Assembly: GCA_025345505.1 (NCBI GenBank)
Contig: JANVCC010000174.1
Location: forward strand, 2,168,656-2,232,655
Length of the DNA stretch: 64,000 nucleotides
From: Todiramphus chloris collaris
Lineage: Eukaryota > Chordata > Aves > Coraciiformes > Alcedinidae
Reading direction: 5' to 3'
A program made the position numbers and the translations under genes. The first letter of the stretch is position 1. Every line of letters begins with the position of its first letter. Under the pieces are notes generated by a model, which was not told the origin of the DNA, did no database searches, and saw only the letters and a list, made by a program, of their open reading frames with translations. Positions 1-12,554 of this stretch are shown one piece after another.

Positions 1-3000
1 CAAAACCAAAACACCCCTTGACGCCGAGTCTACTGCCAAAAGTGAATCTGCAGTGAGTTTGTCTCTGCTGATTCTACTGTCGGGGGGAGGAGGATGTACA
101 GTGGGAAGGATGCTCAGTTTCTCCTCTGGTGTGAGATACCAACAGGAAAAGTCTTGTTTTGCCTTCAGTGAAATACATCAAGCGGAGCAGGGAAGTTGGT
201 CAACAGCTGTGAAATGCTGCCTGCTAATTGAGTAAGTTATGCTCTTGGTTGTCACGAGCTGAAAGTTTCTGAGTGTCTGAGCCTTACCCTCTGCTTCCTG
301 TGGCTCTGGGTGCAGTTTACGTAGGAATTGATGGTGGTGGGGTTTTTTTACTGATAAGAACAGAGTGCAAGCTTGCATTTAAAATGACAGAGTAAATGCT
401 GTCTGATTAAGATGAACCAGTTCTACTAAAAATTATACTAGAGGAACAGCTCTCTTGCTTTCCTGGAGAACAACTGCACTTAACCAATGGCCATAAATCC
501 TCTCACAGAATCTTTGCTCACTGCTCATTTCTTTGTAGCCCGTGTCTGTTGCCCTGCTGCACATCAATGTATGGCTTCAGGTGAGGCAGAGCTTGACACT
601 GGGCATTCCCGTCACGAGTTGTGCTTGCTCTTGTATCAAGATGAGCTGAGGTCGGGAGGAAGAGCAGCAGATTTGGTTCCCAAGCATCGAGGGCAGCTGG
701 AGGAATGTGTCTAGCTTTCTGGCTTCCTCCTGAATCAAAAAATCAGATGGTACGTTAAGTCTGGCCGTGTGGGAAGAAGATTTATCAACTCCGCTAAAGT
801 GTGCTAGAAACCGCCGTGGGTAACAGAGATCTTGTTTTGTCTTTAGCATTTCTGTGGTACTGGATTCCTTCCAGCATTCTGGGATTCATGTAAATAACTT
901 TGTGGAATTGAGAAGTAAAATATGATGAAGTATGATGTGTTGTGTCTTGGGAAGCTGTCAACAAGAAGTGACACTTCAGTAATTGCGGTGTCCTTTCCAG
1001 TCTGCCGTTGCTTCAGTACTTCCATACCGTGGGCTTCACCAAGATTAATATTGTCTTTCAAAATCACTTCCAGTAACGTGCTGATAGCCTCGCACGTCCT
1101 CGTGGAGAGAGCTAACTAACACCAGCAGCACCAGTTCCACAGGAGCTCTGCTCTGCTGCACCAACTTGGCACGCTCTTCAGAGAGGCGACGACCGTTCCT
1201 GCAGCCTGGAAAGCGGTTGGGAAAAGCATTGATCTGAGAGCCGTGGGAGCCTGCTAGGGAATGAAGATGATGCCAGAAGGGACTTCACCTGTTCCTTTAT
1301 TGCTTGTCCTTTTCTGCTCTGTAGTGCTAGTCGTGAGTTGGGAAAACCATCTGTAGCTGAGACTTGCTGTTTAGCATCTACTTGGTACGTCTGCCTCGGG
1401 CTGGAGAATGAAAATGCACCCTTGATTCCTGGTCACATTTCACAGGGCTTCATTTGCCTAATTCTCTCTGATGCTTGAGTGATTGCCACAGCAAATACAA
1501 ATACATCTTGTACCCTTTGACTTCCCCTCGCTACAGAATGCCAGTGGAAAACACCTTCTAAATAAGCACAGTTCCTTTCTGGTGCAGTGTTATTTTTAGA
1601 ACCCAAGGGAAGTCAGCACTCGTTTAGGACCCAAGCAAAGGCGGTGAGACAACAGTGAGTATTTTTAAGGCCACGGTGTCTTGGATCTCTTCTGTTATTT
1701 TCATCTGCCTGAACTTTGCTTAAAAAAGCAGATGGATGGGATGCAGCAACTGGGAGTGAATGAAAACTGGCTCCTACATTTCAGCTGCTGGCTGCGTGCT
1801 GAGATCTGAGGGCTGGGTTTGGAAACCAGCTGCCAGTTGTAGGAAGCTTTTAGGTTCAGAAGTTGGTAAGATTTAAGGCTGGGTGAGGGAGGGGATAGCA
1901 GGGAAAACATGTAGAATATCTCTCAATTTTTTTCTTTTTTTTTAAGGCAAAAAAACGTGCTGCCAAAGCCCCTGTAACCTGATCTGAACCAGCTCTAGTT
2001 GGCAGAGAGATCTCTGCCCAGGGAAGGATTACATTCCAGAGAGATGCACAGATCTAATACAGGGCAAGAGTAGAGCTGCTGGGTCACAACCATTGCAAGT
2101 TTCCAAACAGTGGCATTAAGTTAACTTTTTTGCTATATCAGATATCTTCACTAATAGACTTTTTAATTGAGATAGCAGTGATTGCAATGTGATCTAAATT
2201 TCTCCCTGGAAATATTCAGCACATTGAATGTGGATATTGTCTACTGATGACAGCAGAACTCCTCAGTGCTAAGACTGTGTACATTTTCATTTATAAACCT
2301 GAGTTTAACACTATATATTTCAGCAGAAAGCTTGATTTCTGCAACAGTAGCTAGTAACCTGGTTGGGTAACTTACTTTTATTGAAGGGAAACAGCAGGAA
2401 TTGGTGGGAAATAATTTAAAGATAGGAATGGAAAGTGTTTCCTGTGAATCTTGGCTTGCTTAGAGAAGGATATTTTTTAATTTTTTTTTTGTTCCAGCTG
2501 TCTACAGAGCCAAGTTGCTTCAATAAAAATTACACGGCACAAGAGCAGACACATTCTCCAGAGCAAAAAGAAAAAAGATGTGTGGTGCTTAAAGTGAACT
2601 TCAGTGTCCTTTTACTGGAGTGCTGTGCTGGACTGCAGCGTGGTTTTGTTCCACTTGTTTCTCCCCTCGAGCAAAAGAAGTTGCCCTTTGGTCCGAGCTG
2701 GGTGGCTGGGGGTGCCTGTTCCCCCAGTGCTGCTGATGTTCCCACGTTCTGCTAGGAGGGGACACGCTGAACACATGAGCATGCAGCAGGATGTGTCAGT
2801 AGTTATGTCCTTAGCCACCTGCCATGGTTTGTTGGTTGTTGGGGGTTTTGCAGAACGTTACCAGGGAGTTCTTTGGAAGTCTGTTTTATTTTTCCCCTCC
2901 AATACTGAAGCGTTTACTACACTGAGTGTTGACTCTTACAAGTACAGCTGCTTTTTCTTCTCCTTGAAGAGAATGATGGGGTGATGGGTATGTAAAAGGG

Positions 3001-4365
3001 TGCAATATGCCACAGATACTTTTTCCTTGTTCTCTTCTCTTCCGGAGCTTTGAATTAATGAACTCAGTACATTTTTAAAAGGAAATTGCCATAGACTATC
3101 AGAAGTTGCCTCTACTTAAAAAGAACCTACAAGCCCACAAAACAAATTAATAGATGATTATTTTTTCCTACTGATTGGGTTATTTTGTGCTGTTTGTGAA
3201 TGGTTTGGGTTTTTTTTAAACCTCTCCTCAGTGCTAATTCATTTTGCTCTGGATTAATATTATCCTCTTTCAGGATTCAAGACCAGATTATCCTTAAGGA
3301 CTTTGATTAGGAACAAACTGGTGAAGCAACATTTAAACCTGCATTTGGTTCACTGCCTTACATGTTTTTATTGGTGCTAGGCTCCTTCTCTGTGGTTGCT
3401 GGTACTCAGTAGTGGCTCTCAGCAGCTTTGTAGTGCGTGCTCTCCCTCTGTCCCAAGCAGGAGCACATCAGGGCAACTGAACAACCAGTTGGGTTCAGGT
3501 GGTTTTTTGTAAATCTGGATTATGCAATGTTATGATTGGCTTTAGAGCAACTTCTCTAACCTTGCTTTGTTCCTCGGGAAACACTTCTTATATATTTTAA
3601 GCCTGTGTTACCCATCTTGCAATGTCAGTTAATTCAAAAATACTATTTTTTTAAATAAGAAACAGCAAAATATAACTGGAAAGCTGGAATGAGTGGGTAA
3701 AACTTGTGAAAGGACATAGTAATGTGGCTTTGATACTTCATTGACATTACTTGGCTGTTGAACCAAGTCTAAGGAGAAGAATAGTGTCTTGTAGAGTAGT
3801 AAAATTTGGGATCCATTAGCATTTAATTCAGGGTTTGCTTACTGTTGATTTTCTTGGGCTAGAATGATGTTACAGCTTGGGGTTTAAATTATACGGGCAA
3901 GGCAACAAACTGGAAGCAGTTAATGCCTAGGTGAGGGGTTTTAAAGCATCCTTCCCACGTAAGTTTTTTCAGTTGGGTTTTTCTTCCCGTGAGAAAATGT
4001 TATGGTTGTTTCCACCAGGAGATGTCTTCTGCACATCCACCTGCTGCTTCCCACTTGGTTCTGCAGCTTCAACAGTGCAGCAGCACACTGCCCTGAACAC
4101 AGATTTTCTAGTCACCGCAGAGTTAGGGGAGAGCACTTTTTGTTCACTTGAATTTGGCACGAGGCAAAAACCTGAAAAAAAATCTACAGGCTTCACAAAG
4201 TGTTTCTTAAATATTCTTTGGTGCTACAAATCCATTGATCAAAGCACACGCAGCAGAGTAGGTGGCGGTGAAGAGGAAGTGAGGAAGGGTGAATTGTCTG
4301 AAGACCTAAAGTTCTGAACTTTAATGGTTTTGAAATAAGTAGCTGGGAATCAAATGTTGCTTCAT

Positions 4366-4377
4366 CCCCCCCCCCCC
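4366..4377 (+). repeat. Poly-C tract (C12)
   Basis: Homopolymer of 12 C read directly from the sequence. Confidence 0.95.
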
Positions 4378-5991
4378 AAATGCTGGCTTCCCAGAATTGA
4401 TCCTATCTACACTCTTTTCATGTAGTCCTTCAGATGTCAGCCTGACTTCGGTTACTTATCCTGTTATTGCAGTCTCTGAATTGAAGCCTAAGCTCTGCTA
4501 AGGATAAATCAAACCTGACCAAAATCACTTTGATCTCCTTGTTCTCAGTTTCTGGCAAAATAATAGTATCTGGAATTTCTTGAGGAAATAGCTAAGGATG
4601 TGCTTGGCCAATCACGTTTCTCTTTCACACACCTTCACTTTTTGCTGCTTCATTGCACTCCAAAAAAGAAAAGCTATCCTTTTTTCCTTTTCTGATTGAA
4701 GGCTATTATGTTTTGAAAGTGGAAATTCTCACTGAATTTATTTTTGGATCAGGCCGTTTGAAGAAACAGATTTGGGATCCGATCAGAGTGAGGAAATAGC
4801 TTCACAGTTAGAGTTTCTTATTAAATAGTGGAATTTACTGGTGTTCTATTATAGCTTGAACCTTGTCAGATCCTTTTCATTATAGTCAGTGTGTTGGAAA
4901 CAGTGAAGTTGCTCTTTATCTCTTCGTTAATGGTTAACAAGTCCTAAAATTGTGTGTGTTCTATCTTAATTAAAATGTTGACTGTGATTACTTCTGGATG
5001 ATGCAAATATATGATTAAAACGTAGCTGACTGGCTTGTATGAGACAATCTAATACATATGCAGAAATTCAGGTAACATTCATGGACTGTGGTCACCGAGG
5101 TGGCTTTGGGTGCTCTCCTGCCTAGGACCTCACTGAAAGGAAGGGAAGCTGCTTTCCATCCTGCAGGCTGGGGAGCAAGCAGTCAGTCTGTAGTATATAG
5201 TGCTGGCTAAGAGCTTATACGGGGCGTGGAATAGGGAGGCAGTGATATGTAGGTAAGACTAACGAGCTGGACTCATTTGTGTGCAGTGCAGAGAAGCATG
5301 ATGAGGTGTTCTGGGTGTTCTCAAGGATGTCATTTGTTTGGCGTGGAAACCTGTGGTGTTAGAAAGCCTAGGATCATCACCCTGCTGCCTCTTCTTCCAC
5401 AGTCTGTCACTGGCCAAGCTCTGTCCTTTGTGCAGATGCATTAACACTCGTCTGCGTTTACCCCTGGTGCTGGGTTAGGTAACCTCTTCGACACGCACAT
5501 ACCAGTTACGTAAACTAAACCAGCTTTAGGGAGAGCTCTGTGGCACAACGCGAGTCAGAAATCCAACAGGAGTATTCTTTGAAGTCCAATATAATTTAAG
5601 CAAGAAGTTTCCTCTGCAGAGGAGCAGCGACGCAGATGCTTTGTAGCAAGGTCTTGCTCTGTCTGGTGATGTGGACTCTTTCCTCGGGAGATGGCAGCTG
5701 CTCCAGCGTGCTGCGAGCAGAAAAAGCCTGCAGCGTTACAAGACTGTTTCATCCCAACAAAACTGTTCTTCTTACCTTAAATAACCAGCTCCTGGCTTAA
5801 ATACGGGATGCAACAGTAGCTCTTGCATTTCAAATAGGAATATATTATTCTGTAATGCAACTAAACCCATGTATATCCAGCTTTATCACTTGTCTCAATT
5901 TAAATATAAAAGGCAGTAAAGAGCTGTGGCAATTGGAAATATCAGTAGTAAAATAAGATTATGGAATATTAGTGTTTTGGGAGAAAGCAAC

Positions 5992-6040
5992 AAGTTCTGC
6001 ACAGTGCAGAACTTCCCTGAGTTTAATCTTCCCAGGGAAG
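5992..6040. repeat. Two overlapping inverted repeats (hairpins)
   Basis: An 11-bp perfect inverted repeat (aagttctgcac / gtgcagaactt) with a single-base spacer spans 5992-6014. Its right arm overlaps the left arm of a second, 8-bp perfect inverted repeat (cttccctg / cagggaag, 6012-6019 and 6033-6040). The two stems are mutually exclusive over 6012-6014. Confidence 0.85.
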
Positions 6041-8665
6041 TGTGTACTGGGTTGGAGATGTAGCTAGTCACAGCACATTACATTTACAAGTGTATTGAAT
6101 ACAGAGTTCTGATTCATTTACTGAAACTAAGGCAATTCCAGCTTAAGTTGAAAGGGAAGAAAAAGACCCATCCAAAATGAAAGTGGAACTGTCATCCAGG
6201 AAGTTTGTACCTTGTGAGAAGAAGTGAGAGGTTAACCAAAACTGGAGGGTGGCAACTGGGAGCCAAAAGAAGCACGTCGCTGCTGGTCACAGCAGGGCAG
6301 CGCTGACCGGGATCCACCTCTGTTCATACAGATATCATCTGACTCTGGTCCTGTCAGTTAAATTCCCAGTGTTTGATAAATAACTCCAAATTTCCTCTTT
6401 AAGGTTTTCCTTTTTTTTTTCCAGAGGGAGACAGAACCCAACCAGCACATGGATTTCAGCAGCACGCATCTGATTGATCATATTTTGCCTTAATTTGATG
6501 TCCCATTTAAAATGCTAATGGGCTACGCTTTGAATCTGAGCATCAGAGAGAAACTTTAAAACAGAAAAATGGTTAATTTGCCACACAAAAGAAAACATTA
6601 TTAATTGTGATGCAGCTGCCCTTTGTGCCCGTATGTTTATTTGATTGAAGCATCTTGACTGTGGTGCTTTTCCCCTTGAAGCCTGATTTGAATGGAGCAT
6701 ACAGCTGGATTGCCCCAGGGCCTTGTAACAATTTATAGTCTGGATGGAAAGGCAGAAGTGCATAAAAAGACAGTTGAGAAATGCTGCTAGTGCCCTGTAA
6801 TAGAAAATCTGTGTATGATGACCTTGTCTGTACGGGCCTGTGGGATCATTTTACTGTGATCCAAAGGATTATAAAATGGAAAGTCTTGAGTCTCACATAG
6901 GGGGGAAAAAAAAAAAAGAAAAGAAATCTGTTTTCTCTAAATTATGCTTCCTCTCCTTTGCATTCTTCCTGCATACAGCCTTTCATTTTAGCAAACATGT
7001 TAAAATTGCATCTGTTATTCTCTGCACTTTTCCAGGAGCTAGTATTTTTGAATGCAAATATCTGGGTGAGGTTTCTGTAGCCACAAGCATTTATGTATTT
7101 AAAAGCCTCATTCTGTTTGTAGCTGAATTGATGTTCTGTTCCTGAACTGCAGCTGAATTAATCTGGGGCTAATTTTTCCTGGCCAGTTACGAGGCAGCAT
7201 GACCTTTCCTTTTTGGTGTGGAAAAAAAAAATGCTGATTAATATAGATTCTTGCTTCTCCAGATTCATCTCCCCTTCTACAGCCAAGAAAAAAAGCTGAA
7301 AGATTTTCTTTCTATTCAAAGCCTGTGCTAGAACTACTGTCCCACGACTGCTCAGTCCTGCCCCCGGCACGGCTAATTTTGCTGTTAGGGTACAGAGCAG
7401 CCCTGCTAATCAGAGGTGGATGAATGAGACATTGGAAGGAGTTGTGAATTATTTAAAGTAAAAAAAATGTAGTCTGCGATGGAGATTGGCTTTTCTGGCT
7501 AGCGTGGAGCAGATTGAGATGCTGCTGTGCTTCCAGTGGGGCGTGTGTGGGGTGGGGGATTAGTGTGAAAATGTGGGGCCAGGGAGCTTTGGAGGAAGTG
7601 GCAGGGAGTGCTGAAGAATGAGAGGTGACAGTTTAAGGATTGCATGGCAGGAGCTGCACAGTGATTAAATTCACTGATGCTGTCATTGAGCCGTAAGGCT
7701 GAAGATAACATTCTCTCCCTGTGCTGAAAACAAGAATCAATACAAACTCCTTGACAGGGGCTAAATTATTAAATAGAGCCTTTCTTACAATGTTTCATTA
7801 TCTGGGATTTAGCTCAGCTGGTGATTTGTCAGAAGTGCAGGGAGATTTGCTGGGCATTTTGTATTAAAATCATTCCAGATGCATATGAATCCATTTTGAT
7901 AATTCCCTTCCTTTCTGCAGTGCTTCTCCATAGGTTGGTTGGTTTGTTCATTTTTGCCCAGATGAGGCTTTGGATTTTCACACAGATCTTAAGCTGTGGT
8001 GCACAGTGGGGTTTGCTCTTGTCGTGTGTGCGTGGCGGGGAGGGGGAATGAATCTTTTTGCAGGAGCAGACTGAACTGCTGAGTTGATCTGCCTGCTTTT
8101 GGTGTGTTCAATTAGCAAGGTACTTGAAATGTCTTTCAGATGGGAGGTCAGAATTGAGGAAAGAGGTGTGAGGCTGCTCTGTGGATTATGGGTATTGGAG
8201 TTTCACTGGACTCGGTTGAGAATTACAGCAACATCCCTTTGATTTTGTTGTGTATCTTCTGAAGGCAGGAGCAGGGACCATCTCTTCTGCAGCAGCTGAG
8301 CCAGCGTGCCTCACATTCCCAAAGAGCTCAGGGCTGTGTGAGGGCTCTGTGTTCAGACCTGGCTGATGCTGGCAGACATCTGTCACTTCATTGGTGGCAT
8401 TCTTTTGTAAAGTAAAGAATATTTAGCGGTTTTGTGGGGGTTTTGTTTTGGTTTTGTTTTTCTGGGTGACATTCATGGTGTAACACAGCAATGCAACTGA
8501 ATGGATTTATCCAGAGCCACAATATTATGTCACAGCTGCATCACTGTCTGTTGGACAGGGAGAGAATGTTCCTACTCGAGGGTTTAAAATGGGTGAAGCA
8601 GCTGGAGGTTAGGGCTGGATGTATGTATTTTAGGGCTCACCTCCAGCTCTTGCTCTGTTGCCCTC

Positions 8666-8731
8666 CATATGGCCTAGATCTTTACAGTTGAAATCCAGAC
8701 TACATATGGATTATGGGGGGGGCTACATATG
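8666..8731. promoter_or_regulatory. Three CATATG E-boxes within 66 bp
   Basis: CATATG occurs at 8666-8671, 8703-8708 and 8726-8731; the last two lie in an 11-bp direct repeat (ctacatatgga). CATATG is an E-box variant used by some bHLH factors (established), but use of these copies is unproven. Confidence 0.3.
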
Positions 8732-8964
8732 GAAAACAAAAGAAAACAAAACCCACAGACTAATCCACATTTTTGTGTGCGCTTTGTTGGTTTGTTGTGG
8801 TTTGGGGTTTTTCTTTTTCCCTTCTCATGCAATTACCCCCTTGGCTTTTGCACTGCTTGGCATTCAGAAGGCCAGCAACCAGAATTTTCATTGCTGGCTT
8901 CTTGCCATGTGAAAAATGAAAGCCTGTCTGGAGGCTGTTGAGGATTCATCCCCAACAAAGGCTC

Positions 8965-9125
8965 TGCGAGCTCTCGGTGGCTCCAGCGAGGAGCTGCCCA
9001 AGCCCTTCCCGTGGCAGCGGAGCTGTTGGAGCTCCCGGGGGTGAGATGCCCGTCTGTGCCTGCCCCGCGCTCTGCCCGCGCTCCAGGAGACAGGACATGG
9101 TGGACGGGGCCACAACGTGAGCCGA
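8965..9125. promoter_or_regulatory. CpG-rich block 1 (intragenic)
   Basis: About 160 bp of GC-rich sequence with around 14 CpG by hand count, flanked by AT-rich intron almost devoid of CpG. No TATA box or exon is evident. It is short for a classical CpG island and could be a regulatory element or a decayed GC-rich insertion. Confidence 0.35.
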
Positions 9126-9355
9126 TGATGCTTGGCAGCTTGGTTTAAATCAGAACCTTGCTCCCATTCATCAGAAAGCTCCTGGAGTTTTGCGAGCTGA
9201 CTGCTGTGTAAAACAGAGGAGGGAATTCTGAGAACCGCAAGGGGACGGAACTAGGACTGACCGAAAGCCCGTGCTTGGCTTGCAGAATTGCTATTGTCTT
9301 ACTTCTGTTTGCCCTAATTTTAGAAAAAGGGAAGCGGGAGGCACAGTGGATGCAG

Positions 9356-9387
9356 ATTCCATTAGCAGCACATTCCATTAGCAGCAC
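9356..9387 (+). repeat. Perfect 16-bp tandem duplication
   Basis: The unit attccattagcagcac occurs twice back to back with no mismatch. Confidence 0.95.
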
Positions 9388-10595
9388 ACCCACCCCGTCC
9401 GAGCGGGCCAAGGGGGAACCAGGGAAACCAGGAGTAGTGCCACTCATGGTCGGGGTGTGACTGGGATTGCTTTTCCCATGCCATCTTACCAAGAGGCACT
9501 TGTGTGGCTAAGAATTCATACATGAGGGCACATTTAATAGCAGTGGTTGATTGTAGATACAGGAACTGTAGGATTTATTAACATCTCTCTGTATTTTTGA
9601 CTCGCCCATGGTTTTAGTTTTGGCAGGTCATGATAGCATCACCTTCAGCACCTTTTGCTGTCTTTTTTTATTGCTTTTCTACTGTCTTGTTTCTTCTTCT
9701 ACTTACTCAAAGTAAATGTAGCAATTTCCTACACCTGGTGCTGCGATAATTGACTGTTAAATAAATCAGTAAGTGTCAACTTGAAAATACAGGGAAGAAA
9801 GATTGTTATTTCTAGATTTTAGGGGAAAAAAAATATTAAATGGTACATTAGCTGCTTTACGTGTAGCAAGAGAAAATGGAGTTAGAATAAATTTAGCCAT
9901 GTCTTCTAGGTTGAATAGTGAGGGCATCTGTCATGTTTAATAATGCTTCTGACCTTTAGGATTATTGAAGTTGAAATTTTCTCTCTGGTCATTTGGGGGT
10001 ACTTGAGCACTGTCAGATTTCTTGTGTCTGTGCCGGGTCTCCAAAGGTACATTGTTATGCTTCGGAAGCTGGTGAGGATGATTCATTAAAGAAATTTGTT
10101 TTCCTGCTTTCAAAATGGTTTTCCTTAAGGAATGTGAAATGTCAGTGTGGTCACTCAGTTTGGGTGTACGTCCCATCCCTCACCACTTGCCTCGTGCTGG
10201 GAAAGGGCAGCCTCGCTGGTGGGCTTCGTACTGCACTTCAAGGCAGCGATAATGCCCTTGTGAAAATCAAATGTGGAGGTGTGGGACACAGACATCCCAC
10301 CTCCAGCTACCCAGAATGATGTGTGTCAGCCAGGACCTCAGTGGGGAGTTGTGTTTCGGGGTTGTGTTACCGTAGCTGTGACAGTCTCGTAGTAGCTACG
10401 GTGTAGGTGAAGGGTTAAGGGCACCTTAGATGCATGAGCCTCTTTGTAAGCTTCTGTGTCCTATCTGGATGCTTAAAGACAGAACATGGTCAGAAATGAA
10501 TAATGAATAATATAAAATAGACATCTTTGGTTTTTCCAGCCATGTTGGAGCAAGTGCAGTTGAGTCACAGTGCAAGTTCATTTCTGGCAAGCATC

Positions 10596-10720
10596 CCTGG
10601 GACACCCCCCTCTAGATCAGGTTGCTCAAGGCCCCATCCCAACTGGTGTCAAGCACACAGTGATGGAGCATCCCCAACTTCCCTGGGCAGCCTATCCCAG
10701 TGTCTCACTACCCTCAGTGA
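10596..10720 (-). mobile_element. CR1 LINE fragment (3' region, antisense)
   Basis: The stretch reading tctagatcaggttgctcaag, then ggccccatccc, then acttccctgggcagcctatc and ccagtgtctcactaccctca is the reverse complement of the 3' part of an avian CR1 LINE, as I know the consensus. It is diverged and truncated on both sides: the terminal octamer tail is missing, and similarity fades after about 10720. It lies in the upstream RERE intron, opposite to the gene. The open frames crossing it are not host genes. Confidence 0.85.
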
Positions 10721-11783
10721 TTACCCTCATTTTCCCCAGTTCCCTTAAAACTTCAGGACTTGGGGACAGAGGTTATCGGCACCCGTGTGTGTTCACCTTC
10801 AGTTATGGGTAGCTTCCCTTGCAAGCATTTCTGGCCTCTCTGTGCTGCTGCTCAAGCAGGTAGCAATTGTCTGTGTCCATAAAGGTCAGCTCGTGTTCCT
10901 CTTCACTGTCCAGCACTGGGTAACATGGTAGACACTGGGCAACTGGTGTGTGTTCTGAAGTGTCAGTTGTCTCGGTTATCAGGGCTGGTGGGTCGTTTCC
11001 ATTCCCCACCCTTGCTCTTGCTGGGTGACTGTCGTGTAGGGTGAGTATTTTCTTGAAGGGAAGTGATTGTTTGGTTTGCCTTTGGGAGACGTGCAGTTAG
11101 TGCACCAGGCAGTGTAAAACGTGTTGATTTTGTAGAGATTAAAAACTGCTAGGCAAGATGCCTGCTCTAGAAGGCTGCTGGGGAGAGGTACAAAATGCTG
11201 GCGTGTGGAAGGGAAATGAGTACAGATGCTCTTTGAATACCTGGGTTTGAGTGGCAGGAAAGGCAAAACATCTCCCCTTTTCATACGGCAGAGAGACAGA
11301 TTGAGCCTCTTAGGAAAACGCTTCAAGTCAGCTCCACCTTGTGACTGTCTAATAGAGTTTCAGATCTTTAGTAAATTCTTCTTTCTTCTCTCCGAAGGCA
11401 GGTGTGAGGTGGCCTGTTCAGAGCTGAAACGGGGCTTTGGGGCTGGAGAGCAGCTTGGCTGCTTCAGCCAGAGATTCACGTGGTTTGTGTAAACCAGAGA
11501 CCTGGTTCCTCCCTACGTGGGACTTGGAGCAAGTAAAAAGTTGGGATGAGATGGATGTGTGTTTTTGACTCTGTAGTCACTGAATGCTAACCCATGGAGA
11601 ATTTGGACTTGTAATTTTGATTAAAGTGATTGATTTTACATCAGCCTGACTTTGTTTTGGGCCATTAGAGGGTATTTAAAAGGAAAAGAACTCTAATGAC
11701 ATTAGTAGTGCATCAGTATCCTGCTTTGCTTTCTAAGCAGAACTTGTGCGCGGTTTTTAAATCTTCTTTCTTTGAGTGTCTTG

Positions 11784-11817
11784 TTTCTCGGCACGGAACC
11801 TTTCTCGGCACGGAACC
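11784..11817 (+). repeat. Perfect 17-bp tandem duplication
   Basis: The unit tttctcggcacggaacc occurs twice back to back with no mismatch, followed by a further ttt. Confidence 0.95.
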
Positions 11818-12538
11818 TTTTTAAGGTTAAAAGCAATGCAGAATTACTGAGACAAACTTGTGCTAGGGAAATCTTAAACTTTATTTGAACTTCTTCCTTT
11901 TGGAAGGTATACAAGCCGTATTGTTGTGTGAGGCAGCCCGTGCTCCATCCGTCTGTATGGGCTGGTGGTAAGGAACGCTCTGTGCAGTGTTCGCTTCATC
12001 TGCACAACAGGGCTTTCATACCCAGAAGAGATTCTTGATTCGAGTTCAGGCCTCTTGGCAGCTTTACCAGCTTGTTTACAAGTAACCGTGAGGTAGAAAC
12101 AGCACTGAACGTGGCATCGTCACGTGTGTTGTGTATAAAAAACAGGGGGGAATGGTTAGGATGAGGCTTACACCTAACCTTGCAGAAAGGCACGGAGATG
12201 GAACATTAATGCTGTGAGTATTACCTTAGAGAAAGGAGTTGCAGCTGTTTATACCCTACTGGCTAAACACGTCTAGAATACTTGATTTATAGAAAGAATC
12301 AAGTAAATAAGATAAAAGAATAGATACGATTCACTGCTGTGAAATAGAAAGACATAATTTATGCTCTGTATCTACTGTAGCTCTGATGAGTGACCTAAGG
12401 CTGTTGAACTCCCTCTTTATGGATTGCGGAAACGCTGTGACAGTTTTCAAGGGAATTGCTCTCTTTGAGTTTAAAGAGATGAAAATGTGCCTGCTAACAA
12501 GGACCAGCTTCAGTGTGTGCTTTCATATTCTTCATGTT

Positions 12539-12554
12539 AAAAAAAAAAAAAAAG
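12539..12554 (+). repeat. Poly-A tract (A16)
   Basis: Homopolymer of 16 A. No retrocopy or LINE body is recognisable upstream. Confidence 0.95.

Noticed and set aside
539-714. First missing BAH exon of RERE
   Set aside because: The Cys/Pro-containing translation near 530-590 superficially recalls an inserted segment I remember in mammalian RERE, but residue order does not match.
12539-12554. A16 tract as a possible retrocopy poly-A tail
   Set aside because: No coding-like sequence or polyadenylation signal precedes it, and no target-site duplication is visible.
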